Position numbers and translations under genes: made by a program
Notes under the pieces: generated by a model
Databases searched by the model: none
What the model was told of the DNA's origin: nothing
The model's input: the letters and a program-made list of their open reading frames with translations, nothing else
In this document: in pieces, positions 19,865-31,900 of the stretch
Numbering within the stretch: the stretch's first letter is position 1
How the letters are laid out: each line of letters starts with the position of its first letter
Assembly: GCA_030267565.1 (NCBI GenBank)
Contig: BRXU01000002.1
Span: 7,135,501-7,199,500, forward strand
Length of the DNA stretch: 64,000 nucleotides
Direction: 5' to 3'
Origin: Pleodorina starrii
Taxonomy: Eukaryota > Chlorophyta > Chlorophyceae > Chlamydomonadales > Volvocaceae

Positions 19865-20139
19865 GGTTGTGGCTGCAGTTGCGGTTGCGGTTGCAGTTGC
19901 GGTTAAGGTTGCGGTTGCGGCAGTGGTTGCGGTTGCAGTTGCAGTTAAAGGGTTAACGGGTTTGAAGGTAAAAAACCCTAAACCCTAAAACCCTTAACCC
20001 TCCTCTCCCATCAGGCTCCGGACTAACCACGTTTATCCCGTAGCTGGCTCGCAGCAGCAGTAGCGCCAACAACGGCTCCTATAGCAGCAGAGGCATCGAC
20101 GATGCACAAGGGAAGAGGCCGGGATCTAAGAATGCAAAA

Positions 20140-20210
20140 GCTCGCGCCGAGACTCGATCTCGGGTTGGTGGATTCAAAGTCCACAGTGATGACCACTACA
20201 CCACGCGAGC
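20140..20210 (-). tRNA. tRNA-Gln(UUG)-like gene, unit 3
   Basis: All stems pair as in unit 1 (acceptor, D, GTGGA/TCCAC, CCGAG/CTCGG) with anticodon TTG. The T loop starts ATCGA rather than TTCGA, which weakens the B box. TTTT follows the 3' end. It lies 346 bp from unit 2. 20211-21564 to its right holds no gene that I can support. Confidence 0.7.
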
Positions 20211-21564
20211 GCAGAAGAGAGTGCCATAATGGTAGTAATGGGGAATATGCCAGTACTTTGGCATGGGTTTTAACAACCGTTTGCGTATGGTGGTTGGTCG
20301 TGTTGGGTTGAGGATGCCACACACTGCACTGGACGCCCACACTGAGGCTCCTCCTCTCTGCACCTGCGGCTGGTTGCGCGGCCGTGTCAGCTTGCTAGCG
20401 CCGCGCCGCCCGCCGCATCTGTGGTGCCCAACGAATGCCCACAGAGGTGAATGAAGAATAAAGCTCCTCTCGTTAGTAAGCAATGTCCGCGCCTTGCCAC
20501 GCAGCGACTCTGAATGTTTGACTGGGCCAGAGTTGGGATCTCGGTCCGATCCGAGTTGGGCTTAGGGTTTAAAAACGAGCCGCACTTCCGGGGTTGGTTC
20601 CGGATGTGGACCTTATGGATGCGTCTCGGGAGGTATAGAACGATGATTCGGGGAGGGGGGCCGTCGTTGAGCGTGTTATGGATTGTGATTCGGATTTTGC
20701 GCTGGTGCATGCAGCTTTTGGTGCCCGCTGACGAGTGCGGGCGCCCCACTCGCGTCTCGTCCGCTGCTGGATGGGGCCCTAGGTAGGACTCGCTCTGGAC
20801 GAGCAGTACGACAGATCAGGTTCCGGAGCCAGGGAGTGACCCTGGGTCTCAGCGCGATAGATCCCAACCAAAAGCGTCCGTCCGTCTGCGGCCCAAGCCT
20901 CCAACTGTCATGCTGACCCAGATATCTCCCAGGTCCCAGCCACCAACGATGCACGACACCTGCCGCTTGTTATTGAAGGGATGCGAGCTTGCCCACCCGT
21001 GGATGGATGGCAAACCATGCTCCCGGCATGCGTTCTGGGTGGACCCAATGATCACAACGCATGACGGCGGCCCATCCGCAAAAGAGTTGTGTCTCAGGCT
21101 TTCGTTGTTTCGTAAGGAATGTGCGCCTGCAGGGGCTTCCACGGCAGCCCGGGCAGCAGGGTCTCGCCGCGATTCCTGCAACCAACTGCTCCATATCCAG
21201 GCATCGTACCGTATCAGCACATGCAAGGCACATGGAACTGCCGACAACAGCATTTATCCTTGTTTCCTTGGGTCGACGTTTTCGGTGCGCAGCGTGGGGC
21301 TGGTTGGCCGCCCATCATGACTCTTAAATGTTCGGGTCTGTGCAACGACCCGCAAGCGCTACAGGGGCACGCACCTTCACGCCTGCCTGGACCCTGGAGG
21401 AGCCGTCTGAAGCTCCCGTCCTCGAAAGCCCCTTGCACCGCTCCCGTCCACGGCTGTGCTTTGCCCCTTATCCCTGCAGAGCAGACCTCATCATCCGCTG
21501 CCGCGGCCGTGCTTTCATTGGAGGCTTTCAAATGAAGCCCCCGCCTGAGGCCTGACTCGCTCGC

Positions 21565-21569
21565 TTACA
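21565..21569 (-). terminator. Candidate TGTAA poly(A) signal of the PsbP-like gene
   Basis: TTACA on the plus strand (TGTAA on minus), 917 bases past the stop codon at 22486. The length is reasonable for a volvocine 3' UTR. Nothing else was recognised in 21570-22485. Confidence 0.45.
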
Positions 21570-22485
21570 TACGATGCACGCAGGAAACTGAAGAGACGCC
21601 ACGCGGGCCCACCGGTATCCCGACTGCTGCGAGATTCAACGGAGGGGATCAGTACCGTGTCACGCACGCTGTCTGTCGCTGCCTGCGAAGGATGTTGCCG
21701 ACGCCGCACACGGCGTCTGTTTTTGCCCGTTTGGGCCCACACCACGGCCCGCACCCTTCCCACCCATTGCTTCCCGCAGTGCAGCCCCCGCTGTCGCCCG
21801 CCCGCCCGCCCGCCCGCGACTACCCACCGGCCCCTTGCTGCGTTCGCCGCCCGGTCGGCAGCCTTACGTCCCGGGGAACGGATAACTTCACGAAGTCCGC
21901 CAAACCATCCGAAATGATCAAGCCGCTTGCATTGGCGACCTCATCCGATGTGGATAACGACCACTTTTGTGCATGGCCGTCACGGAGCCGAACGCGCCGA
22001 GGGTCCCCAGGCCGCATTTGGTCCCCCCGCCCGGACCCTCCCTCTCTGCCTTCCTCCCTGCCTGCCTACCTGCCTCGTCCGACTCCTCAAGCCTCTTCTT
22101 AAAACCAACGACGACAAGCCCCTTCCAACCAACAGGAGGGCCCTGCTGTAGGCATGGTGCTCCCACACCACACTGCAGGGGGTGCGCGAACCGAGCACCG
22201 AATCCTTACGTCAATTCGCAGCAGTGCACGAGCACGTGATGCCGGCCGCAGATCACACACGTGGACAGCCGCCCCAGCCGCGCGCGCTCGCGGGCGGCGC
22301 CCTCACCCACCACCGGCCCAACTCCACGCCCCAGCACGGCTCGCCGGTCCCGTCCCATCCCACTCCCGTACCCGATTCCCTCGACCTCTTCCCGCCCCTT
22401 CCCCCAGCTCGCACTTCAACACCGGTTACCCCCGCCCCGCCTTCCTTCTCCACAGCCCTCCCCCAAAGCCCTCTTCTCCCTGGTC

Positions 22486-24183
22486 TCACACGTCCACCTC
22501 CTTGCACCGGAACGACTGCATGATGGCGGCCAGCGTGGCCCCGTCCCGCTCGTACTCCGGGGAGGGCGTCTGCAGGCGCAGCGTGTAGAGGCGGTTGTTG
22601 GCCACACCCAGCACGGTGCTGAGGGTGCGGTCCCACTCCAGAGAGTAGTCCTGAGGGGGGCGGGGCGGGGGAGTGGGAGGCGGGACAGACCAGGGCGGAA
22701 GGGGCGGGGCAAACATGAGACCAGGGCGGAAGGGGCGGGTAAACATGGAAACGCTCCAGGTGCGGTGCGGGAGCTTACAAACTACAATCGTGACCTCTAT
22801 CGTGGTTGCAGGAGGAGAGGCGGCGCCGGAGGAGGAGAGGCGGTACCAGTGGTGCAGGTGTGCACCGGTGCAGGTGTGCACCGGTGCAGGTGTGCGTGCG
22901 AGCGGGCGGGCGAGTGGGGGTTTGTGATGGACGGGGGTTGGTTGAAGTGGGTCAGCGGGCGCGGGGCAGTGGCCTGGGGCAGGAGCATACAAGACGGCGG
23001 GAGGAGAGGGCTTGCGCGGACGCAGCCGCGTGCGCAAGCCCCCGTGCGTCAATGTGCCACCCCGGGGGAGGGGGCGGGGGTGGGGGTCCCGGCTCCCTCT
23101 CCCTGGGCCCTGGGCATTTGCGGCTGATCCGCCACATCAGACGTTGGGCCCCGGGCTGCAGGGACCCCGGGACCCGGCATTCAAGAGCACTTGCTTCCAG
23201 GCCTGCCCCGATTTGGGCGGGGCAGGCTGGATGGCTTCCTGGGCCGATATCTCCTACACCAACGGGGCTTTCGAAAATGGATCAGGGCTGGGGACACCGC
23301 CCCATGCTTCTTGATACGGATGTGTTTTCGACGCCCTGATTCGCATATCCCAGGCCCTCCATGTGCCTGATTCGACGGTAAATCCTCCGCTCTTATCCCC
23401 CCGAGCTCCAACCCGTGTGCCGCAGTCCCCTCCCCGGCCCTCGCCCCTCAACAGCAGCCCCGTGGCTAGTGGCCACCTGGCCTCCCAGCCCCTGGCCCCT
23501 CAGCAGTGCCGGCAGCAGTAGGGCCCGCTCCCGCTCACCCGAAGGACCTCCGCCCGAGTGGCTGCGTACGCGTTCCTGCTGCCGTACGATGTCATGCGGA
23601 TGGCGATGTCGTAGTAGGTTTGGCCGTCATCCGCCACCCGGCTGGAGGCCGACACGATTTCGCCGTACCGAGCGATGCCTAGCCGGGTCGACATGAACTC
23701 CTTCGTGAGGTACTGGTCCAGCAGGCGCTTCGCTGCGTCGTCCGGCGAGCCCAGATCGCTCACGGACTTGAAGCGCGACGACGATGGGGATGTGATGTCC
23801 ACGAAGAGGTTCTCCTCCACACTCTTTGGGTTCCGCAGAAACACATCGTTGCCCGAGGATGTTACAACAATCCAGTTTTCGGGGCAGATGAAGCTGTATC
23901 CGTCCAGCTTGTCGACGAGGAGCCGGTAGCCGGGCGGAGGGGCGGTGAACGCGAGCGCCGGTGATGCGCCGGATCCCAGCTGCGATGCTGCCAGAGGGAA
24001 GCTCAGCAGGGAGAGCAAGGCATCACGACGGGTAGGTTCCTGCCGCGAAGGCTCCTGGTGTTGATGGCTCCGCTGCACGCTGGCCCGCACCGCAGCAACG
24101 AATGGGCGTGCGCGTCTGTTTGCCCTGATTGACACATTTTGATGCGTTCCATTGCGGATTTGAAGTTGTTTTGTGGTGCTCAT
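22486..24183 (-). CDS. PsbP-domain protein targeted to the thylakoid lumen
   Basis: Two exons, 24183-23539 and 22650-22486, join in phase 0 across an 888-base GT-AG intron (269 residues). The start is the first ATG (MSTTKQL). Residues 1-50 are basic and hydroxylated like a chloroplast transit peptide; 52-78 are a twin-arginine-type lumen signal (TRRDALLSLLSFPLAAS...SPALA) with an ALA cleavage site. The mature part is a PsbP fold: GYRLLVDKLDGYSFICPENWIVV, NPKSVEENLFVDITSPSSS, GSPDDAAKRLLDQYL, MSTRLG and, in exon 2, TVLGVANNRLYTLRLQTPS. PsbP-domain proteins assist photosystem assembly; it is a PsbP-like/PPD member rather than the oxygen-evolving PsbP itself, but the exact subtype is not resolved. 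The intron contains a 31-bp duplication near 22684-22745 and GGTGTGCACCGGTGCA repeats near 22855-22890. Confidence 0.85.
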
Positions 24184-25232
24184 CTGTCTAGCAAGTGCTT
24201 GCAAGAGCAATCAGCAAGAATTTGCTGTTTATGTGTTCCGCCTACAAATACTACGCTAGTTATTATCAATGAATATGTCTGGAAAGTTAGATCCTTTGTG
24301 TGGGTGATTTCAGCTTTTATCGTTGTCCAGGCGGCGAGGTCTCTCAGATCTGCAAGTTTGCTTAAGCTGCACCTCTGCAATAGAACATGACATGGAACAC
24401 GCAGCTCAGTATTCTCACCGAAAGACTGCCGCTGCTCCGGCTACTGCGCGCGCCGTACGGTCCCGATATGCGCTGCGCTTGGCACCGAGGTAGCAAACCG
24501 ACGAGCGTCACGAACCGACATGCGACTATCAATTGTGACAATATGGGTGCAGTAACCTCCCTCCTTAGTTTCCGTTTCGCGTGCATTTCGGGATGTCGAA
24601 ACATCAGCCTGTCGCGTAAAGGACATCGATTGACTTTTGTTAACGCTGCAGTGTCCTATGAAGTCGCTCACATATGAAGGGTCGGAATCTATGTTGGATA
24701 TGGCAACGGCAAGCGCCAGACGACGATAAAACGCGGGTTTGGCGCCTGGTGCAGGGGGGGCACACTTTTTCCTTCTTCGCCGGAACATCCCATTACAAGT
24801 CCATGCGCGTCCGCGCCCTCCTTAAAATTGTTTCATAGTGAAAATGGAACTACCGGTACGTTTACATTCCCGTGCCGTCAGTGGAAATGAGGTTAGGCGC
24901 GCGTCAGACCAGATGCTGCGACCCCTGGTTCTTTGCCGGCGGAGCGCCCAAACAGCGGATCTCGACTGGCACCTGGTCGCAAACGCCCGTAAAGAGATAT
25001 ATCTATACCGTACCACGTAATTCACGCACCTTCGAGCAGTGGCACGGCCGCGACCAATGGCGCACGACGCATTGGCAGTTTGGCACGCCGAGGGCGGCCT
25101 TTCGATAGGTTCCGATGTCATGCAAGGCGAACGCAGCTGGCGCCGCCGTCTGCGAAGCAGTCGCCTCGCACGCCGCAAAACGCCATTCCGTCCCTAAACA
25201 TCTTTGCATCGCGGAAGGACTCGAACACCCAT

Positions 25233-25372
25233 GATTTCCATGCACTCGCCTAGCATCATTCGTGGGGAGGGAGTGAGAGATAGAGGGCGCAATAGGCTTT
25301 GGAAGGTCCTCTTGCTCCCTCTATCTTGCGCTCCTTCCCTACAAATGATGATCGGTGAAGTGCATGGAAATC
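25233..25372. repeat. ~60-bp imperfect hairpin
   Basis: 25233-25292 (GATTTCCATGCACT...TAGAGGGCGCAA) pairs with 25312-25372 with scattered mismatches and a one-base bulge; the loop is 19 bases. The mismatch pattern is like that of small-RNA precursors or an aged fold-back element. It lies between the divergent PsbP-like and silk-like genes. Confidence 0.8.
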
Positions 25373-25475
25373 GAAATCGATCCACTACAGCGGAGAGCCC
25401 TGAAGCGAATCGTCGGTGCATTGATTATCGTGATCACGGGCCACCAAATGCAGTCATCACGTCCATCTCACAGCC

Positions 25476-25520
25476 AAGTGCTGCCCCGCGGCACTCACTT
25501 GGGGCCGCGGGGCAGCACTT
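25476..25520. repeat. Perfect 17-bp GC-rich hairpin
   Basis: AAGTGCTGCCCCGCGGC (25476-25492) is the exact inverse of 25504-25520, with an 11-base loop. It is 100 bases from the larger hairpin. No other feature is seen in 24184-25982, the intergenic region between two divergently transcribed genes. Confidence 0.8.
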
Positions 25521-25982
25521 GAACCGACCCATGGTTCACCAAAACAGCCCCCCAAAGCCCCAGACTAAACAGAGACGCCCCCCGCAGGTCGCAGAGTCCA
25601 CGGGACCACCAGAAATCAGAGCTCCGCAGCATTCCAATCGATGGCCCAATGGCCGTCATGCGGGCCACCCAAATTTCAATCCTCTATGACAGCTGGAAAT
25701 GAGCTAAGCTTTTGAACTCTTGGAAGACGCCGGAAGGCGCAGCTGGGCGGCGCCGGGCCACGCGCCCAAAGCACGTTTTGTTGTACGACACACGCTCTGG
25801 GATTTGTTTGTCGGAGAAACGATAAATAAAGAAAGGCGTTCTGGCGGCTGGGCGCTTTACTTCCGGTTTCCTTCGCACAGACCACAACAAACTGTAACGC
25901 GGGACTGACGGAGCTTTCGTGCCCTCTGAACGAGGACCTGAATACGCTAAACCGGAGGCAACCAACCGGACTGCTGCCGAAG

Positions 25983-28900
25983 ATGGCGCGTGTCAAGTGC
26001 GTCAGCGCCGGCGGCGGCGGCGCCGCCGCGATGCTGCTCGCCGCGCTGCTGGTCGTTGGCCTGGTCGTCGACCCCGCCTTGGCCGCAGGTGCGCCGCATT
26101 GAGGTCCGATCCGAGCGAGCCAGCTTGATTGAATGGGTTGCTTTTATGCTTGCGTGAAGTAATGGAAGCGAAATGGTGGAGAATGGGCTGGGCTCGAAAT
26201 GGGAGTCGGTAGATCGAAATGTCGAGCGCGTTCCGGCGCGCAGCAGCAGCAGGCCAGCAGGTCAGCAGCAGCAGCAGCTGCAGCAGCAGGCCCACCGCCG
26301 TTCGGAATGCGAGACGAGTGAAGCGAACGGACGACGCTTTTAGGTCGTAACTAGCGCGCGGTCAGCGGCCGCCGCAAGAGCTCAATGGCCGTTTCGGCGG
26401 CGGCGGGGCAACTGCTTGACTCGCTGCAGGTCTAGCGGCTGCGCTCCGGCGCCGATCATGACCGCAGCCGCGCGCCAACGCACGCACCAACGCACGCACG
26501 CAGGCATGCGCGCAGGCACGCACGCATTCCCTGCATCGCTGAAACGAATATGCTCACATCTGGCTTTCTCTGTATGCCCGCATATGCTTGTTTTTTCTGC
26601 CAGTTTCGCTCACCTCATTGCCGCCCGAGCTCGCTGTCTCCAACGCGTTAATCAGTCGCGTCGCGGCGGTTCCCTTCTCGGCGGCCGGCGGCCGCCAAGT
26701 CGCACACATTCGGTATCTGACCGGTAACCTTCACCCGTTCACCGGTCTCGGCTCTCCTTCCCACCGTCTCTCCCAACCAACCGTCTATATATCCGCCGTG
26801 TGCAAATGGCCGTGCGCTCCCGGAAGTGAGTGAACAGGGCGCTCCCACCGCCCTGCCTCCCTCCCTGATGCTGCTCTGTGCGTGATCGTGTCCGTCAAAG
26901 ACGATCATGGCCGTCGTCCCGTCGCTCTGCCGTACTTGGTCCCGGGCATTACCGGTGCTAACATGTGCGTGGCCTCCCTCTCCGGCCCCTCTGCGGGCCC
27001 CTCCCTCCCCCTCGCTCCCATCAGGCTCAGCTGCCCGGTCCCGCCGCGCGCTACGGCAGTCGTCGAGCGCCCAGGCCGGGGCCGCCGCCACCGCCTCCGC
27101 CAACGGTGGCCAGGCGCAGGCGAGCGCCCAGGCCTTCGCCCAAGCTGCCGGGTCGGGCAACGCGCAGGCTCTGTCGCAGGTGAGGGCGCGAGCGTGCGAG
27201 CATGTGAGAGAGGGAGGGAATGTGCGTCGTGATTTGGACGGCGAGATTACGCGCAGACGTCGCCAATGAGCCGATGTGCGTCGTTATCGGCGCTCTGTGG
27301 CGACGGCAGCGCTCGTTTTGCGATGCCGCGGTCCCTGCGCCGTGAGGTCCGACCCGTGGGTCAGTGGCCGCAGCAGCCGGCGGCGGCGGCTTTCTCCTTC
27401 GGTGGCGGATTGCCGCAGCGCCTTGTGTGGCTGCAGGGTCCTATAGGAAACCCTTTACGCCCGACGCACCACGCACATTAATTCCCATTTGCTCACTGCC
27501 CCTTCCTGTCCTGTCCCATCCTGTGCTGTCCAGTGCTCAATGCCCATTGTTCTGTTCTGGATGTGCGATACTTTGCGCATTCCGTACCGCGCATAGCGCG
27601 CACCATGTCGGGTGCTCAAGCACTTACCGCAAAAGTTGGAGGAGAGCCTCTCTCTCGGGCAGTTGGGCGGCCACCTCTCCGCACACCTCACTCCGCACTT
27701 TTGACGTACACGCACTCGTGGTTGCTCCCTGGTCCCTGCCCAGCGGGCCCTTCGAAGTTCGAACCGCTAGCTGGACCAGGCACACGCTGTTAACAACGTC
27801 CGTCCCTCGGGCCTCGTCGTCGCTTCGTCGCTTCGTCCGCAGGCCATTGTTGGCGCGGGCGGCACCGCCGGCGCGGCTGGCGGCACCACTCCCGCCGCCC
27901 AGGGCCTCGCACAGGCCGCTGCCCAGGTGGGTCGCCCGTGTGTGGAGCTGTGGACCCATACATGTCGGTAATCGGCAGCTCTTTAGCTCTAGCAGCTACG
28001 ATGACACGGCCGTATGTACTAACATACATCCACACCTGCAGACCTGCATACCTATTTGCATACCTGCATACATAGCTGCATACCACCTAGGTTGTTGGAA
28101 GTGCTAGCGCGAGGCTGACCACCAATTCGACGGCGGCTTGCTTCGCGGCTCGTTGCTGCCGTACTGTGTGTTCGTTAGTTGTGTTAGCCAGCTGGGCTTG
28201 GCCTGTGGATGGGTTTCACGACCCGTGGGTCGGCGGTGACCTACCCCGGCGCGCTCCCCGCCCTTCGCGCTAATTACCCGACGCCTGCTCCGCCCCGGAC
28301 GACCTCCCCCCTCCACGCGCGGATGGGCAACCGCAGGGCGGCACCGCACAGGACACCACAGCCCAGGCCATCGCCGCCGCCTCCGCCCAGTGTAAGTCAC
28401 ACAACCAACACAACACAACACAGCACCACAGGACCCTACCCTCCCCCCGCCCGGTGGGCGAGTGGACTGGGACTGGGCGGGAGAGTGCTCGCCCCCCCGG
28501 CATCGCGATGCGGGCCTGTGCTGCTGCTCCCCTGTACTCTTGTGTGTGTTTTCGCGAATGCCGCTCCTACTGCCCGTGATTGTCCGTGATTGCCCGTGAT
28601 TGCCCGTGATTGCCCGTGATTGCCGAGTGAGTTGTCGATCGTATTGTGGCCTGTTGGAAGACACACCCATCTCATCCCGCACACGCGGTATGCCGTCGTA
28701 CTGATGCCTGTACGAATGCACGCCCGCCTTCGCGAGCGCACACCACTTCGCCCGTCGCACGACCGACCCACCGACCCATTGGCCATTGCATTATTATGTC
28801 GCAAATAAACCCTGGCCCACCACCACTTGGCGCCCGTCCCCGTTTCCCTCCCGCCCTCCCGCCCTTGCAGCCCAGAGCGCCACCGCCCAGACCCTGGCCC

Positions 28901-31900
28901 AGGCCCTGGCTGCGGCTCAGGCAGCGGGCAACTCCCAGGCGGTCGCTCAGACGCTGGCTCAGGCGGCCGGCCAGGGAGGCAACGCACAGGGAGCCGTCGC
29001 GGATGCAATCGCGCAGGTACGGCGGGGATTAGCGGTCTCGCTCCCGGTCCCGGTTCCGGTTCCGGTGTGCGTTCCCCGATCCAGCTGCATACCGGCCCCT
29101 CATGTGCACACATGTGAGGGGTGGGCCAAACCACCTCTCACCGCCATCCCCTCCGCCTTTCCCAACTTTACCTGCCCTTAAGCGGCAACACCCCCCCTCC
29201 CCTCCCCCCCCTCGACTTTCAAGACTAGAACGCCCGCAGGGCTTCTTTGTTTCTTGCAAAATCACTCTTCAAACTCCCCTTCCTTCCCTTGCCTCTTTCC
29301 CTCTCCTCTGAACCTGCCGCAGGCCGTGGCTTTGGGCAGCAGCTCCCAGGCCGCAGCGCAGGCCTTCTCCCAGGCAGCTGCCGCCGGAGGAGCCTCCGCC
29401 ACCGCCGCCGCACAGGCGATCGCCCAGGCCGCTTCCAAATGTGAGTCCTGACTGGTTGGTTGGTTGGTTGGTGTTGGTTGGTTGGTTGGTGTTGGTTGGT
29501 TGGTTGGTGCCTCCGAATGTGGGGCTCCACTCCACGGCGCGCTGCGGACGGATGGTTGGTTGGTTGGTTGGTGTTGGTTGGTTGCGTATCCACGCGCAGC
29601 TCAAATCTTCCCCCCCTGTGGCGGCGACACCCGATCCAGAAACATCTTCCGCCCCCCCCTCCGGGCCTACGTTCGCGTCGTTGTAAGGCTCCTTTGCTGC
29701 TGTCCGAATCCGATTCCTGTTCAGGCATGTCCAGGCCACCGCAAGCCCGCTTCCACCTTCCTGTTTGATCCTCCCCGCCTAACCGCCCCCCACCTCCCCC
29801 CGCGCCTCCGCGCCCGCCCGCCCCCGCCCCCCTGCCACAGCGACCACCGCCGCCGCCGACGCCATCTCAGCCGCCATCACCAACCCCCAGGCCACCCCCG
29901 GCTCGGCTCAGGCGCAGGGTGTAGGCAACACGCTGACTCAGGCTGTGCAGCAGGGAGGGCCCACCACTGCGACCGCCGTGGCGCAGGCGTTTGCCAAGGT
30001 GGGTGGGTTGGGCTGGGTGGGTTGGGTTGGGTAGGCGCTAGGGGGGTGTGGGTGGGTGGGTTGCGTAGGCGCTAGGGAGGTGTGGGTGGGTGGGTTGGGT
30101 AGGCGCTGGGTGTGTGGGTGGGTGTGGGTGGGTAACAGCGATCGATGTGGGAGCAGCGCTTCACCATTTGGGTCGGCTCCTTCCGTTGATCGGTCCCCAT
30201 CCGACGCATCGAGTTCGAGAAGGACCGATTGATTACGCAAATATACATTCCCTACATCGGTGCGTGTTAGCGAGCACGCATGCGTTCGTGCGTCCGCATG
30301 GTAACTGACATCCCCTTCCGTCGGTCTTGGTTTGGTGCGTGTGAACTCTTGAGGGTTTCCTCGTCACGTTTCTCTCGGGTCCGGTAATCGCTACTTGCTG
30401 GTGCGCCACCACGCACCGCATCTGGTGCTGCGCTGCGTGTCGCCGCCGCGCCGCGTCGGTGCTGAGCTGCTGATCCTTCAATTGTTGCTTCGCACGGAGC
30501 CTGCTCCCGGGCATAGCATGCAGCAGCCGCAGCACCGCAACGCCCTTCCCGCCCGGCGGTGGCGGGAAGGGAGCCCAGCCCCGCACTCCCCTTCCCGCCG
30601 CCGCCGCCGTGAGTTGGCCCCCGCCCTTCTTGAGCCGCCCATCCACCGCAACCAACACGCGCCTGGCCCCACATCGCCACATCGCCGCATCCCTATATGT
30701 ATGTGCGCCTCCGTCGCATCGCTGCAATATCATCGATCTGTGTTCCCGCCCCCGACCACCGTACGTCCGACTCGCGGGCTTCGGGTTTCGGAGCCTTTGA
30801 TTCCCCCCCGCCCCCCTGGGCTCGCTCGTTGTTCCCGTCTGGGCGACTCGTGCTGTCTGGCACGGCTGTGCGTTCCGGCTGATGACCGCCGAGGTAGCCC
30901 TTGCCGATAGATGCAGTGCACGAAGGACCTCCCGACGAAGGCTGCTTTCCTCTAATTCATTCACGAGTCTGGAGCCGACGTTTGACGACATCACTCCCCG
31001 CTGTCCGACCGTTGATCCACGGCGGGTCTCACACATATGACACACAGGCCGTGAGCGCGGGCAACACCACCGCCGTCGCCAACGCCATCGTCACCGCCGC
31101 AGCCGCCGGTGGCGCCTCCGCCACCGCCCTGGGTCAGGTGGGTGGGTGGCTGGATGGGCTCCCGCGCGCGGTAGTCGTCGGAGCCGCCGCCTCCGAAGCC
31201 AGCAGCACATTCTTATTTAACGGATCAAAACCCACATCGAGCAGCACAACGAACAGCAAATGAAGCATTAATCAAAGCACCATCGAACATCACCATGTTC
31301 GTTATCGGTTCGGGTGAGGCCGTGACGGTGCGCCAGTTCGCCAGTGCGCGTGCGTGCGGGGTTGGTTCGTTCATTCGGTGGTCCGCGCGCGACGGAAGGG
31401 ATTCCCCGTTGCCGAGCGAGTGTTACTCATCATTCATGTATGGTGGGACAACTGCCTTACCCGACGCGTTTCCAGATCAATAGTTGTCGTTGCGGCTGCT
31501 GCGGCTGCTGCTGCTGCTGCTGCTGCCCGGGTACCCGCCCTTCCCCCGCACGGACTCCGATGGATCGTCAGGTGCTGGCGGCTGGCTACGCCCAGGGCAC
31601 CGGCACGACCACAGCCATCGCGCAGGCGCTCGCGCAGGCATACAGCCAGGTACGGCGTAGTACGGCAAAACGCGCCGTATATTGCGTTAGCTGCGACACA
31701 TCCTGCTAATGTCCGTCGGAGCGACCTGCTCCCATTTCGCTGCTCCCCTGATGTGTTCAGTGCTTCACGGTTCGCCGTAGATGGTCTCCCGCTCCGACAC
31801 TCAAGCAAGACCCACCTCTGTATGTTCGTTCCTCGATGTACAAGACCTTTTTACCCATGCGCCCCGCCCCGCCCCGCCCCGCCCCGCCCCGCCCCGCCCC

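Larger units (their letters stand above)
19250..20210 (-). repeat. Tandem array of three ~350-bp tRNA-Gln-headed units
   Basis: Each unit, read on the minus strand, is tRNA-like head, a ~150-bp conserved body (CCCGACCTCTTCCC, GTGCAT, GGAGCCGTTGTTGGCGCTGC, CACGTGGTTAGTCCGGAG, the last in plus-strand sense GGACTAACCACGT), then a telomere-like tail, with GGTTGC hexamers between units. Unit spacing is 366 and 346 bp. Head, body and simple tail is the architecture of a tRNA-derived SINE. Confidence 0.7.
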
